From positions 1 through 35,978 of the forward strand of contig LJRV01000245.1 in assembly GCA_001612575.1 (NCBI GenBank): a stretch of DNA of 35,978 nucleotides, written 5' to 3'. Origin of the DNA: Streptobacillus notomytis (lineage in GTDB: Bacteria > Fusobacteriota > Fusobacteriia > Fusobacteriales > Leptotrichiaceae). Made by a program: the position numbers and the translations under genes. Positions within the stretch are counted from its first letter, which is position 1. Every line of letters starts with the position of its first letter. Positions 25,621 through 33,860 of this stretch are shown here, piece by piece. The notes under the pieces are model-generated. The model searched no databases and was not told where the DNA came from. It saw only the letters and a program-made list of their open reading frames with translations.

Positions 25621-25648
25621 AAAACCTACTTTTTTAAAGTAGGTTTTT
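25621..25648 (+). terminator. Rho-independent terminator
   Basis: Stem aaaacctacttt (25621-25632) / aaagtaggtttt (25636-25647) with T run. It ends transcription 130 bases after the outer-membrane gene pair. The acctacttt/aaagtaggt core recurs in the terminator at 29223. Confidence 0.85.
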
Positions 25649-25696
25649 ATTAATTTAAATATTTTCAAAAAAAATCATTTTTTTCATTTTTGCTCA

Positions 25697-25724
25697 TTGA
25701 CAAAATCAAATATGGGGGTATAAT
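25697..25724 (+). promoter_or_regulatory. Promoter of the fruR-fruK-fruA operon
   Basis: TTGACA (25697-25702), 16-base spacer, TATAAT (25719-25724). The spacer ends with five G (25714-25718) against the -10, echoing the ten-G promoter at 23913. Confidence 0.85.
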
Positions 25725-25744
25725 GTATCGAGGAGGACATGATT

Positions 25745-26455
25745 ATGAGTAAAAATTTACAAAAAGAGAGATTTGATTTAATCTTGAAAATGGTAAAAGA
25801 AAATGATTATGTTAAGTATACAGATTTAGAAAAAAAATTAAATATTTCAATAGCGACAATAAGAAGAGATGTTATAAAACTTGAAACTCAGGGTAAATTA
25901 AATAGAATTTCTGGAGGTATAGAATATAGGAATCCTAATTTAGATGAGGATTATCATATTAGGAGTGTTAAATATTCTGAAAAAAAGAGAGCGATTTCAA
26001 AAAAAGCTTCTAAATATATTAAATCTAATACTTTGATATATTTAGATGCAGGAACTACTGTTTTTGAGATTATATCTTATTTAAAAAACATGAATGTAAT
26101 TGTAGTAACTAATGGTGTAGAACATATTAATGAACTTATTAAAAATGAAATTTCATTTATATTACTTGGTGGAGAGGTAAAGCCTAAGACTAAAGCCATA
26201 ATAGGAGTAACTGCAATGAAACAGTTAGAACAATATAATTTTGATTTGGCATTTATGGGGACTAATGCTGTAAATGAAGAATTTGGGTTTTCTACTCCAG
26301 ATATTGAAGAAGCTATAATTAAAGAAAAAGCAATTAGTAAGTCTCAAAAAGTAATAGTACTTGCTGATTCTACTAAATTAAATAATATTTCAAGAGTTAA
26401 ATTTGCAGATTTTAAAGACGCTATTTTAATTACTGAAAAAAAGGAGAATAAATGA
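25745..26455 (+). CDS. fruR: DeoR-family transcriptional repressor of the fructose operon
   Basis: DNA-binding sugar-phosphate sensor; DeoR-type FruR proteins respond to fructose-1-phosphate. 236 residues: N-terminal winged helix (QKERFDLILKMVKENDYVKYTDLEKKLNISIATIRRDVIKLE), then the DeoR C-terminal sensor domain with YLDAGTTVFEI, VTNGVEHINEL and VIVLADSTKLN. I prefer ATG 25745 because AGGAGG (25731-25736) is 8 bases away; the in-frame ATG at 25739 is only two bases from it. Overlaps fruK by four bases. First gene of the operon it most likely represses. Confidence 0.92.
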   Translation: MSKNLQKERFDLILKMVKENDYVKYTDLEKKLNISIATIRRDVIKLETQGKLNRISGGIEYRNPNLDEDYHIRSVKYSEKKRAISKKASKYIKSNTLIYLDAGTTVFEIISYLKNMNVIVVTNGVEHINELIKNEISFILLGGEVKPKTKAIIGVTAMKQLEQYNFDLAFMGTNAVNEEFGFSTPDIEEAIIKEKAISKSQKVIVLADSTKLNNISRVKFADFKDAILITEKKENK

Positions 26456-27360
26456 TTTATACTTTAACACTAAATCCAGCATTAGATTATGATATTTATT
26501 TAAATAAGACGGAATTAGGGAATTTAAATTTATCTAAAGATGTAAATTTTAGAGCGGGTGGAAAAGGGATAAATGTTTCAATCATGCTTAAAAATTTAGG
26601 TATGGATTCTATAGCCTTAGGATATGTTTCAGGATTTACTGGAAAGTTTATTAAAGGAAGCTTAGATGAAATGAATATATCTAATAATTTTATAGAAATA
26701 GACGGTATTACAAGAATTAATGTTAAAATTAATGATAGTAATGGTGAAACTGAAATTGCAGGTATTTCACCTAGAATATCTAATATTGATATAGAAAAAC
26801 TTTTAGGGGTTATAAAGAGTTTAAAAAAAGATGATATATTAGTACTTGCAGGATCTATTCCAGAAAATTTACAAAAAGACATATATAAAGTTATATCTAT
26901 GGAAACTCAGGCTAAGATAATACTTGATACTAGGGGAGATAAATTAAATGATAATGTTTATAATAACATATTAATTAAACCTAATATTAAGGAACTTGAA
27001 GATGTATTTAATGTTAGTCTTAATAGTGATGAAATGATATATGAGTATGCAAAGAAATTTATAGAAAATGGAATAGAAAATGTTTTAGTTTCTATGGGAA
27101 GTAAAGGAGCAATACTTGTAAAAAAAGGTAGGTATTATAAAGGGAATATACCTAGTGGGAAATATATTAATTCTATAGGAGCAGGAGATTCTATGGTTGC
27201 AGGATTTACCTATGCTTATGTAAATAAATATAGAGATGAAGATATTTTAAAACTTGCTATAGCTTGTGGCTCATCGACAGCTTATTCATATAATATAGGA
27301 GAAAAAGAATTAATAGATAAATTATTATTAGACATCAAAATAGAGGAGGTAAAATTATGA
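26452..27360 (+). CDS. fruK: 1-phosphofructokinase
   Basis: Cytoplasmic kinase converting fructose-1-phosphate to fructose-1,6-bisphosphate. 302 residues, PfkB fold: YTLTLNPALDYDIYL at the N-terminus (typical of 1-PFK and tagatose-6-P kinase), FRAGGKGINVS substrate motif, and the C-terminal anion-hole/catalytic GAGDSMVAGF. Its place between fruR and fruA (4-base overlaps on both sides) favours fructose-1-phosphate over tagatose-6-phosphate. Confidence 0.95.
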   Translation: MIYTLTLNPALDYDIYLNKTELGNLNLSKDVNFRAGGKGINVSIMLKNLGMDSIALGYVSGFTGKFIKGSLDEMNISNNFIEIDGITRINVKINDSNGETEIAGISPRISNIDIEKLLGVIKSLKKDDILVLAGSIPENLQKDIYKVISMETQAKIILDTRGDKLNDNVYNNILIKPNIKELEDVFNVSLNSDEMIYEYAKKFIENGIENVLVSMGSKGAILVKKGRYYKGNIPSGKYINSIGAGDSMVAGFTYAYVNKYRDEDILKLAIACGSSTAYSYNIGEKELIDKLLLDIKIEEVKL

Positions 27361-29216
27361 AATTAACAGAATTATTAAGAGAAAATCAGGTTATCTTCAA
27401 TTTAAATGCAGATAATAAAAAAGATGCAATAATTGAAATGGCAAAGGTATTTAAAGCAGATGTAATTAATGATCAAGAAAAATTCATTGAAGACTTATTT
27501 GCAAGAGAATCATTATCACATACTGCACTAGAGCTTGGAGTTGCAACTCCACATGCTAAATCTCATGGGGTAAGTAAACCAGCACTGGTTATAGCCATAA
27601 AAAAAGAGGGGATAGATTTTAGTGAAGGTCAAGAGGATAAATCAAAACTATTTTTTATGATAGCTGTTCCTGAAAATGAGGGTAATTTACATATAGATAT
27701 ATTAACTAAACTTGCAGATGTAATGTTAGATAATGATAAACTAAATGCATTATTAAATTCTACAAGCTATGATGAAGTTATAGATATTATAGAAAAGGAA
27801 AAAATTATGGAAAATAAAGAAAGTGAAAAATTTGTAGTAGCTGTAACAGCATGTCCTACAGGTATAGCTCATACATTTATGGCAAAAGATGCTTTAATTA
27901 AAGCAGCTAAAGAATTAGGAGTGAATATTAAGGTTGAAACTAATGGGACAAATGGAAGAAAAGATGAAATTACTAAAGAGGATTTAGAAAAAGCAAGTGG
28001 AGTAATACTTGCTATAAATAAGAGTGTTAATGAAGAAAGATTTAATGGATATAAGGTAATAAAGGTTGGAGCAAAAGACGGTATTAATAAAGCAAAAGAG
28101 TTAATTTTAGATACTTTAGCTGGTAAGGGAACTATTGCTAATTTTGAAAGTTCTGGAAATTCTACTTTTATGAATAATAGTAAAAAAGGTATGTATAATC
28201 ACTTAATGTCAGGTGTTTCATACATGTTACCATTAGTAATAAGTGGTGGAATATTAATAGCACTTGCTTTCTTATTTGATAGTTTAGCAGGAAATTCTAA
28301 TGTTGGTGGAGGATTTGGATCTACTTCTAAACTTGCAGCGACATTTATGCAAATAGGTGGAGCAGCTTTCGGATTATTTGTTCCTATACTTGCAGGATAT
28401 GTTGCATATAGTATAGGTGAAAAATCATCTCTTGCAGCAGGACTTGTAGCTGGAGCTCTTGCATCAAGTGGTGGTTCAGGATTTTTAGGAGCATTAGTTG
28501 GTGGATTATTTGCAGGATATGTAACTAAATTTTATTCTAAGGTTACTTCAAATATTAAAAAACAATTACAAGGAATTAATCTTATACTATTTACACCTGT
28601 TATAACAGTTTTACTTACAGGGCTTGTTATGCTATTTTTATTAAATCCTATGGTTAGTGGTATTAATACTGGAATAACTAATTTCCTTGAAAGTATGAGT
28701 GCAAGCTCAAGAATACTTTTAGGTGCATTACTTGGTGGTATGATGGCTGTAGATATGGGTGGACCAGTTAATAAGGCAGCATATGTATTTGGTACAGGAA
28801 CATTAGCTGCAACAGTTTCTACTGGTGGTTCATCAGCTATGGCGGCAGTTATGGCAGGGGGTATGGTTCCTCCACTTGCAATAGCTATTGCAACTACTGT
28901 ATTTAAGAATAAGTATAATAAGGATGAAAGAGAAGCAGGAATTTCAAACTATATCATGGGTATTTCATTCATAACTGAGGGAGCAATACCATTTGCTGCA
29001 GCAAATCCTTTAAGAGTTTTACCTGGAGCAATAATAGGTGCAGCAATTTCAGGATCATTAACTATGTTATTTAACATTAAAATACCAGCGCCTCATGGAG
29101 GAATACTTGTAATGTTTTTAAGTTCTAATTTCTTCTTGTACTTACTTGCTATAATGATAGGTTCAATAATAGGGGCTATTATTTTAGGAATATTAAAAGA
29201 AAAAGATGTAAGATAA
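27357..29216 (+). CDS. fruA: PTS fructose transporter EIIABC
   Basis: Imports fructose as fructose-1-phosphate. 619 residues in fused A-B-C order: EIIA with phosphohistidine H66 (GVATPHAKSHG), EIIB with phosphocysteine C166 (TACPTGIAHTFMAKDAL), EIIC from about residue 275 with roughly nine helices and motifs DMGGPVNKAAYVFG and TEGAIPFAAANP. AGGAGG inside the end of fruK precedes ATG 27357. Last gene of the operon, ending in a terminator. Confidence 0.96.
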   Translation: MKLTELLRENQVIFNLNADNKKDAIIEMAKVFKADVINDQEKFIEDLFARESLSHTALELGVATPHAKSHGVSKPALVIAIKKEGIDFSEGQEDKSKLFFMIAVPENEGNLHIDILTKLADVMLDNDKLNALLNSTSYDEVIDIIEKEKIMENKESEKFVVAVTACPTGIAHTFMAKDALIKAAKELGVNIKVETNGTNGRKDEITKEDLEKASGVILAINKSVNEERFNGYKVIKVGAKDGINKAKELILDTLAGKGTIANFESSGNSTFMNNSKKGMYNHLMSGVSYMLPLVISGGILIALAFLFDSLAGNSNVGGGFGSTSKLAATFMQIGGAAFGLFVPILAGYVAYSIGEKSSLAAGLVAGALASSGGSGFLGALVGGLFAGYVTKFYSKVTSNIKKQLQGINLILFTPVITVLLTGLVMLFLLNPMVSGINTGITNFLESMSASSRILLGALLGGMMAVDMGGPVNKAAYVFGTGTLAATVSTGGSSAMAAVMAGGMVPPLAIAIATTVFKNKYNKDEREAGISNYIMGISFITEGAIPFAAANPLRVLPGAIIGAAISGSLTMLFNIKIPAPHGGILVMFLSSNFFLYLLAIMIGSIIGAIILGILKEKDVR

Positions 29217-29222
29217 ATAAAG

Positions 29223-29249
29223 ACCTACTTTAAAAAAGTAGGTTTTTTT
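29223..29249 (+). terminator. Rho-independent terminator after fruA
   Basis: Stem acctacttt (29223-29231) / aaagtaggt (29235-29243) plus seven T. The stem sequence is the same as in the terminator at 25621, though the loop differs. Confidence 0.87.
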
Positions 29250-29259
29250 ATATACACTA

Positions 29260-29287
29260 TTGACTTTTAAAAAAATGTAGATATAAT
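29260..29287 (+). promoter_or_regulatory. Promoter of kdgR-kdgK-kdgA
   Basis: TTGACT (29260-29265), 16-base spacer, TATAAT (29282-29287). An operator lies directly downstream at 29302. Confidence 0.8.
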
Positions 29288-29301
29288 AATATTGAAAAAA
29301 C

Positions 29302-29317
29302 TAGAAAACGGTTTCTA
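29302..29317 (+). promoter_or_regulatory. LacI-type operator, copy 1
   Basis: TAGAAAACGGTTTCTA: imperfect palindrome with the central CG typical of LacI-family sites, just after the start point. A copy differing at one base lies at 31976, before the PL8 gene. Likely target of the LacI protein encoded at 29333, giving autoregulation. Confidence 0.75.
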
Positions 29318-29332
29318 AAAGAGGTGAAATTT

Positions 29333-30358
29333 ATGAAAAAAACAATAATAGAAGTTGCAAAACATGCTGGAGTATCAAAAACAACTATATCAAGATATCT
29401 AAATGGGAAATATGAATTTATGTCTGCAGAAACGAGAAAAAGAATTGCTAAAAGCATTAAAGAACTTGATTATGTTCCTAATGGTATGGCAAGAAGTTTG
29501 AAAAACAAAAAAAGTAAGATAATAGGTTGTACTATTGCAGATATAGGTAATCAGTTTTCTAGCTATATTTTTAAGGGAATATCTGAAATATGTCAAAAGA
29601 ATGGTTATAGGGTTTTAGTTACTGAAATAAGTAATAATGAAGAAGATGAAATAGAAGCAATAGAATCTTTAATTTCATATAACATAGATGGGTTAATAAT
29701 TAATACATCAGGAAGTAACGATGATTATTTAATAAATCTAGTTAATGAGAAAAAATTTCCTGTGGTTTTAGCAGATAGAAGTATACATAAAAAAAATATT
29801 ATAGATACAGTTACTATAAACAATCATGAAATTACTCATAAGGCTATGAAACATATATATTCTAGTGGTTATGATGAAGTAGCTTTCTTTAGTTTTGAGT
29901 TAAGTAATAATATAAGGGAAATAAAGCATAATGCATATGTTGAATCTCTTGAGAAATATTTTAATGTTAAAGATGATATCACATATATTTATGAGGAAAA
30001 GGATAAAAAAGATTTAGAAAGTAAGATATTAGACTTTTTAGAAAGGAATAATAAAAGAAAAGCCATTTTTTGTATGAATGGTAAAGTTTTATTAGAAATA
30101 TTACAAAGTATTAAAAAATTAGGTTTAGACATAGAAGATGATGATATAGGTATATGTAGTTTTGATGATTGGGGTTGGGCAGAACTCGTAAATAAAGAGG
30201 GGATTACAACCATAAGTCAAGAATCTTATGAGTGTGGAGTTAAATGTGCAGAAGTTTTACTAGAAAGAATAGAAAATATGGAAAAGGCTGTGGAATATAT
30301 AGAGTTGCCAGCTAAGTTAATAAAAAGAGGCTCAATAAAGAATAGGGGAAAGAAATGA
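29333..30358 (+). CDS. kdgR: LacI-family transcriptional regulator of the KDG/uronate genes
   Basis: 341 residues. N-terminal LacI helix-turn-helix (IIEVAKHAGVSKTTISRYLNG, about 4-24, with the hinge VPNGMARSLK), then the periplasmic-binding-protein-like sensor domain (GCTIADIGNQFSSYIFKGI, CSFDDWGWAELV, GVKCAEVLLERI). Start ATG 29333, which has GAGGTG 6 bases upstream; the in-frame GTG at 29324 falls inside that ribosome site. Its 3' end overlaps kdgK by four bases. Two matching operators in the window mark it as the local regulator. The inducer is probably KDG or a related intermediate (inference). Confidence 0.88.
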   Translation: MKKTIIEVAKHAGVSKTTISRYLNGKYEFMSAETRKRIAKSIKELDYVPNGMARSLKNKKSKIIGCTIADIGNQFSSYIFKGISEICQKNGYRVLVTEISNNEEDEIEAIESLISYNIDGLIINTSGSNDDYLINLVNEKKFPVVLADRSIHKKNIIDTVTINNHEITHKAMKHIYSSGYDEVAFFSFELSNNIREIKHNAYVESLEKYFNVKDDITYIYEEKDKKDLESKILDFLERNNKRKAIFCMNGKVLLEILQSIKKLGLDIEDDDIGICSFDDWGWAELVNKEGITTISQESYECGVKCAEVLLERIENMEKAVEYIELPAKLIKRGSIKNRGKK

Positions 30359-31302
30359 AAAAAGTGTTACTGGTTGGAGAAGCTATGATGCTTTTTATGG
30401 CTGAAAATGGAGGAAATTTATCTTCTGTAGAAAAATATTTAACAGGTATATCAGGAGCAGAACTTAATGTATGTGTGGGACTGACAAGATTAGGATTTTA
30501 TTGTGAGTATTTAACAAGACTGGGTAATGATCCTTTTGGAGAAAGGATACAAGATTTTCTTAAAAAAGAAAATATAGGTATGAAATATATTGAAATAGAT
30601 AATGAAAATAGAACAGGATTACAGTTAAAATCTAAAGTAGAAAATGGAGACCCACTAACATACTATTTTAGAAAAGGATCTGCTGCAAGCAAGATATGTA
30701 AAGAAAATATTGAAAAAATAGATATAGATGAATTCGATTTAATACATATAACTGGGATACCTTTAGCTTTAAATGATAATTTAAGGGAGGCTATAATACA
30801 TTTAATGGAAAGGGCTAGAGATAAAGGTAAATATATTACCTTTGATCCTAATTTAAGACCAACTATATGGGAAAATAAAGAAATTATGATAAAGGTAATT
30901 AATGATGTTTCTAAAAAGGCGGATTTAATATTACCTGGAATAAATGAGGCAAGGATATTATTAAAAAAATATGATATTTATGAAATAGTAAAAGAATATA
31001 AAAATATGGGGATAAATAATATAGTAATAAAAGAGGGGGAAAAAGGTTCTCATTACTATAACAAAGAACATCACTATTTTATGCCCTGCTTTAAAGTAAA
31101 TGAGGTTGTAGATACAGTAGGTGCTGGAGATGGATTTGCAGTTGGTATAATATCAGGTATATTAGATAATTTAGATTATATTAAAATGCTTGAAAGGGCA
31201 AATGCTATAGGTGCAATACAGGTAGGATGTAGGAGTGATAATGAAGGTCTTCCTAATAAGGACGAGTTAGATAGGTTTATAGAAAATAATAAAAAGGGGT
31301 AA
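30355..31302 (+). CDS. kdgK: 2-keto-3-deoxygluconate kinase
   Basis: PfkB-family sugar kinase making 2-keto-3-deoxy-6-phosphogluconate from KDG. 315 residues: GEAMMLFMAENGG at the N-terminus, SGAELNVCVGLTRLGF, TRLGNDPFGERI, YFRKGSAAS (the substrate loop of KDG kinases), FDPNLRPTIW and the catalytic GAGDGFAVGI. ATG 30355 overlaps kdgR, and kdgA starts four bases after its stop. The substrate call rests on motif plus neighbours. Confidence 0.92.
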   Translation: MKKVLLVGEAMMLFMAENGGNLSSVEKYLTGISGAELNVCVGLTRLGFYCEYLTRLGNDPFGERIQDFLKKENIGMKYIEIDNENRTGLQLKSKVENGDPLTYYFRKGSAASKICKENIEKIDIDEFDLIHITGIPLALNDNLREAIIHLMERARDKGKYITFDPNLRPTIWENKEIMIKVINDVSKKADLILPGINEARILLKKYDIYEIVKEYKNMGINNIVIKEGEKGSHYYNKEHHYFMPCFKVNEVVDTVGAGDGFAVGIISGILDNLDYIKMLERANAIGAIQVGCRSDNEGLPNKDELDRFIENNKKG

Positions 31303-31306
31303 AGTT

Positions 31307-31954
31307 ATGAAAGATAAGATTTTAAAAATGATAAAAAAAGAAAAACTAGTAGCAGTAATAAGAGGAAGAGATGAAGAAGAAGCGTACTTAATCTCAAAGA
31401 AGGTAATAGAGGGTGGAATAAGGATAATAGAGTTAACATTTACAACACCATTTATAGAAAACACTATAGAAAGATTAACAAAGGAGAATATAGAAGGAGT
31501 AATAATAGGAGCAGGAACAGTATTAGATGCTATTACAGCAAGAATAGCAATAATGAAGGGAGCAAGATTTATAGTATCACCACATTTAGATGTAGAGATA
31601 TCAAAATTATGTAATAGATATAAGGTAATATATATGCCAGGTTGTTCAACAATAACAGAGATATTAAAAGCATTAGAAAGTGGAGTAGATTTAGTTAAAT
31701 TATTCCCAGGAGATTTACTTAAACCAAGCTTTATAAAAAACAGTAAAGGACCATTACCTCAAGCAGAGATGATGCCATCAGGAGGAGTAAGTATAGATAA
31801 TATGGATGAGTGGTTAAATGCAGGAGCTTATGCATTAGGAATAGGAAGTGCTTTAACTAAATATATATCAACAAAGGGTTATGATAGTGTAAGAGAAGAA
31901 AGTGAGAAATTTAGTAAAAAATACATGGAGGTTATTGACATCTTAAAGAATTAA
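31307..31954 (+). CDS. kdgA: KDPG (2-keto-3-deoxy-6-phosphogluconate) aldolase
   Basis: Class I aldolase that splits KDPG to pyruvate and glyceraldehyde-3-phosphate. 215 residues, a normal Eda size. Glu42 in IIELTFTTP and Schiff-base Lys131 in DLVKLFPGD correspond to E45 and K133 of E. coli Eda; also IGAGTVLDA and MPSGGVSIDNM. The gene body is richer in A-ending codons and poorer in T than its neighbours. The promoter of the next gene overlaps its last codons. Confidence 0.94.
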   Translation: MKDKILKMIKKEKLVAVIRGRDEEEAYLISKKVIEGGIRIIELTFTTPFIENTIERLTKENIEGVIIGAGTVLDAITARIAIMKGARFIVSPHLDVEISKLCNRYKVIYMPGCSTITEILKALESGVDLVKLFPGDLLKPSFIKNSKGPLPQAEMMPSGGVSIDNMDEWLNAGAYALGIGSALTKYISTKGYDSVREESEKFSKKYMEVIDILKN

Positions 31955-31962
31955 GGTATAAT
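31935..31962 (+). promoter_or_regulatory. Promoter of the PL8-kduD-kduI-ABC unit
   Basis: TTGACA (31935-31940), 16-base spacer, TATAAT (31957-31962), overlapping the kdgA stop. The start point would fall near the operator at 31976. Confidence 0.75.
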
Positions 31963-31975
31963 TTATTGACTATAA

Positions 31976-31991
31976 TATAAAACGGTTTCTA
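31976..31991 (+). promoter_or_regulatory. LacI-type operator, copy 2
   Basis: TATAAAACGGTTTCTA, 15 of 16 identical to the site at 29302, located between the promoter and the PL8 start codon. The same distance class from its -10 as copy 1 suggests repression by the same protein. Confidence 0.75.
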
Positions 31992-32003
31992 AAGGAAAAG
32001 TTA

Positions 32004-33860
32004 ATGTATGAATTATTATTAAAAAGAAAAGAATATTTAATAGGAAATTTTAAAAATTTGCCATTAAATAAGCAAAAACAAATAGAAGCAGAACAAGAAA
32101 AAAATATAGAAAAGTTAAAATGTTTAGAAAATTTAAATATAGCTGAGGTAAAACTTAGGTACAATAACATATTAGAAATTTCTAAAGCATATAATCAGAT
32201 AGGAAATAGGAGATATAAGGATAGTGGGATAAAAGAACTTATACTTAAATCTTTGGAAATATTAAGATTAACTTACTATGACTTATCATCAGTAGAAAAA
32301 ATGAATTGGTGGCAATGGGAAATAGGAATACCTTTATTATTAAATGATATATTCATATTGATGAATGAAGAAGAATTTGAGATTGAGAAAGAAAAGAATT
32401 TACAAACTAGTATGTATTTTCAAGGAGACCCTAGATATTCAGGAAATAATCCTGTTGCTATACATCCAAGTAATAAGCCATTTAGGGTATCTACTGGTGG
32501 AAATAGGGTTGATACAGTTAAAATTTCAGTATTTAGATCTTTATTATTAAATAATGAAGATGAATTAAAACTTGCATTAGAGTCTTTGCCCATTGTTTGG
32601 GAACGCAAAAAAAATATAAATAAATTAGAAACCGATACACAAAGAGATGGGTTCTATGATGATGGATCATTTATACAACATGGAAGTGTGGCATACAATG
32701 GTACATATGGTAATGTCTTATTACAGGGTATAGGAGAAATACTTTATGTTATAGGGGATAGCAAATATTTAAAATATCTTTCTGGAGTTTGTAAGTTAAA
32801 AGAAATAATATTTAATAGCTTTAAACCATTTATGTATAAGGGTTCATTTCCTGATATGTTAAATGGCAGGGCAATTACAAGGGAAAATTCATCTGATAAA
32901 ACTATAGCTCATATGTTATTAAATTCAATATTGTTAATATCTTATGGTTTAAATGATGAGGATTTAAAAAATTTTGTTGCAAGTGAAATGTTAAAATATG
33001 AAGATTATTCATATTTTGATAATGAGCTTTCTCCCTTTATGTACAACTTGGCTAAAAATAATATGAGGGGAAGAGAAAAAGAAGAATATTTACCTTTAGT
33101 TAAAGTCAGTAATGTTATAAATAGAGTATTTATTAAAGATGAAAAAAAGGCTATAGCTATTGTAGGACATAGTAATAATATTTCAAATTATGAGAGTTTT
33201 AATGGTGAGAACACAAAGGGTTGGTATACAGGTGATGGAATGATATATATCTATACCAGTGATGTTACATATACTAATTACTGGAATAATGTTGATATGA
33301 GATATATGGCAGGGACTACAGAAGTTTATGAAGATTTAGAAGGTATAAATACATCACAAATCTTAGGCGTTAATATGAGTAATGCTAAAATAGTTAGGGC
33401 TATAGAAAAGAATAATAAGATGATGTTTTTTATGGAATTTGAAAATCATAATAAGAGCTTAAAGATGTATAAATCATATGTGTATACAGGAAATAAAATT
33501 ATTTGTTTAAATACTAATATTAGAACAAAAGAAAAAATATATACAACTATTGAAAATAGGTTATATAAACAAAAACCTAAAATAGTAATAGAAGATAGAA
33601 GAATATCAATTAATGGTTTGATATTTAATATAATTACAGACCATGAATTTAATTTTGATATTAAAGAAAGTGAATTTGGATATTTTGTAAAAGTATGGAT
33701 AGAACATAAATCTAATGAAAATCTTTATTATGAAATAATATTTGAGGATAATAATGATATATTAAATATTGAAGATTATAAACATAATATTATAATAACA
33801 AACGCTAATAAAAAATATGAGATAAACATAAAAGAGAAAGAGGTGTTGAGATTTGAATAA
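32004..33860 (+). CDS. Polysaccharide lyase family 8 (hyaluronate/chondroitin lyase-like), no signal peptide
   Basis: Beta-elimination lyase for uronate-containing glycosaminoglycans, giving unsaturated oligosaccharides. 618 residues. N-terminal alpha-toroid with the NWWQWEIG patch (101-108), the catalytic set N167 (TGGNRVD), H226 (SFIQHG) and Y235 (YNGTYG), and the arginine motif GRAITR (R289, R293); then beta-sandwich domains. His-Tyr (9) and Tyr-Arg (54) spacings equal those I recall for pneumococcal hyaluronate lyase (399/408/462). The N-terminus (MYELLLKRKEYL) has no signal peptide, and the protein is shorter than secreted PL8 enzymes. It is therefore probably cytoplasmic, acting on imported oligosaccharides. 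Exact substrate unknown. Confidence 0.88.
   Translation: MYELLLKRKEYLIGNFKNLPLNKQKQIEAEQEKNIEKLKCLENLNIAEVKLRYNNILEISKAYNQIGNRRYKDSGIKELILKSLEILRLTYYDLSSVEKMNWWQWEIGIPLLLNDIFILMNEEEFEIEKEKNLQTSMYFQGDPRYSGNNPVAIHPSNKPFRVSTGGNRVDTVKISVFRSLLLNNEDELKLALESLPIVWERKKNINKLETDTQRDGFYDDGSFIQHGSVAYNGTYGNVLLQGIGEILYVIGDSKYLKYLSGVCKLKEIIFNSFKPFMYKGSFPDMLNGRAITRENSSDKTIAHMLLNSILLISYGLNDEDLKNFVASEMLKYEDYSYFDNELSPFMYNLAKNNMRGREKEEYLPLVKVSNVINRVFIKDEKKAIAIVGHSNNISNYESFNGENTKGWYTGDGMIYIYTSDVTYTNYWNNVDMRYMAGTTEVYEDLEGINTSQILGVNMSNAKIVRAIEKNNKMMFFMEFENHNKSLKMYKSYVYTGNKIICLNTNIRTKEKIYTTIENRLYKQKPKIVIEDRRISINGLIFNIITDHEFNFDIKESEFGYFVKVWIEHKSNENLYYEIIFEDNNDILNIEDYKHNIIITNANKKYEINIKEKEVLRFE

Noticed and set aside
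29257-29596. Two minus-strand frames around the kdgR start
   Set aside because: They run antisense to the promoter, operator and conserved helix-turn-helix region of kdgR.
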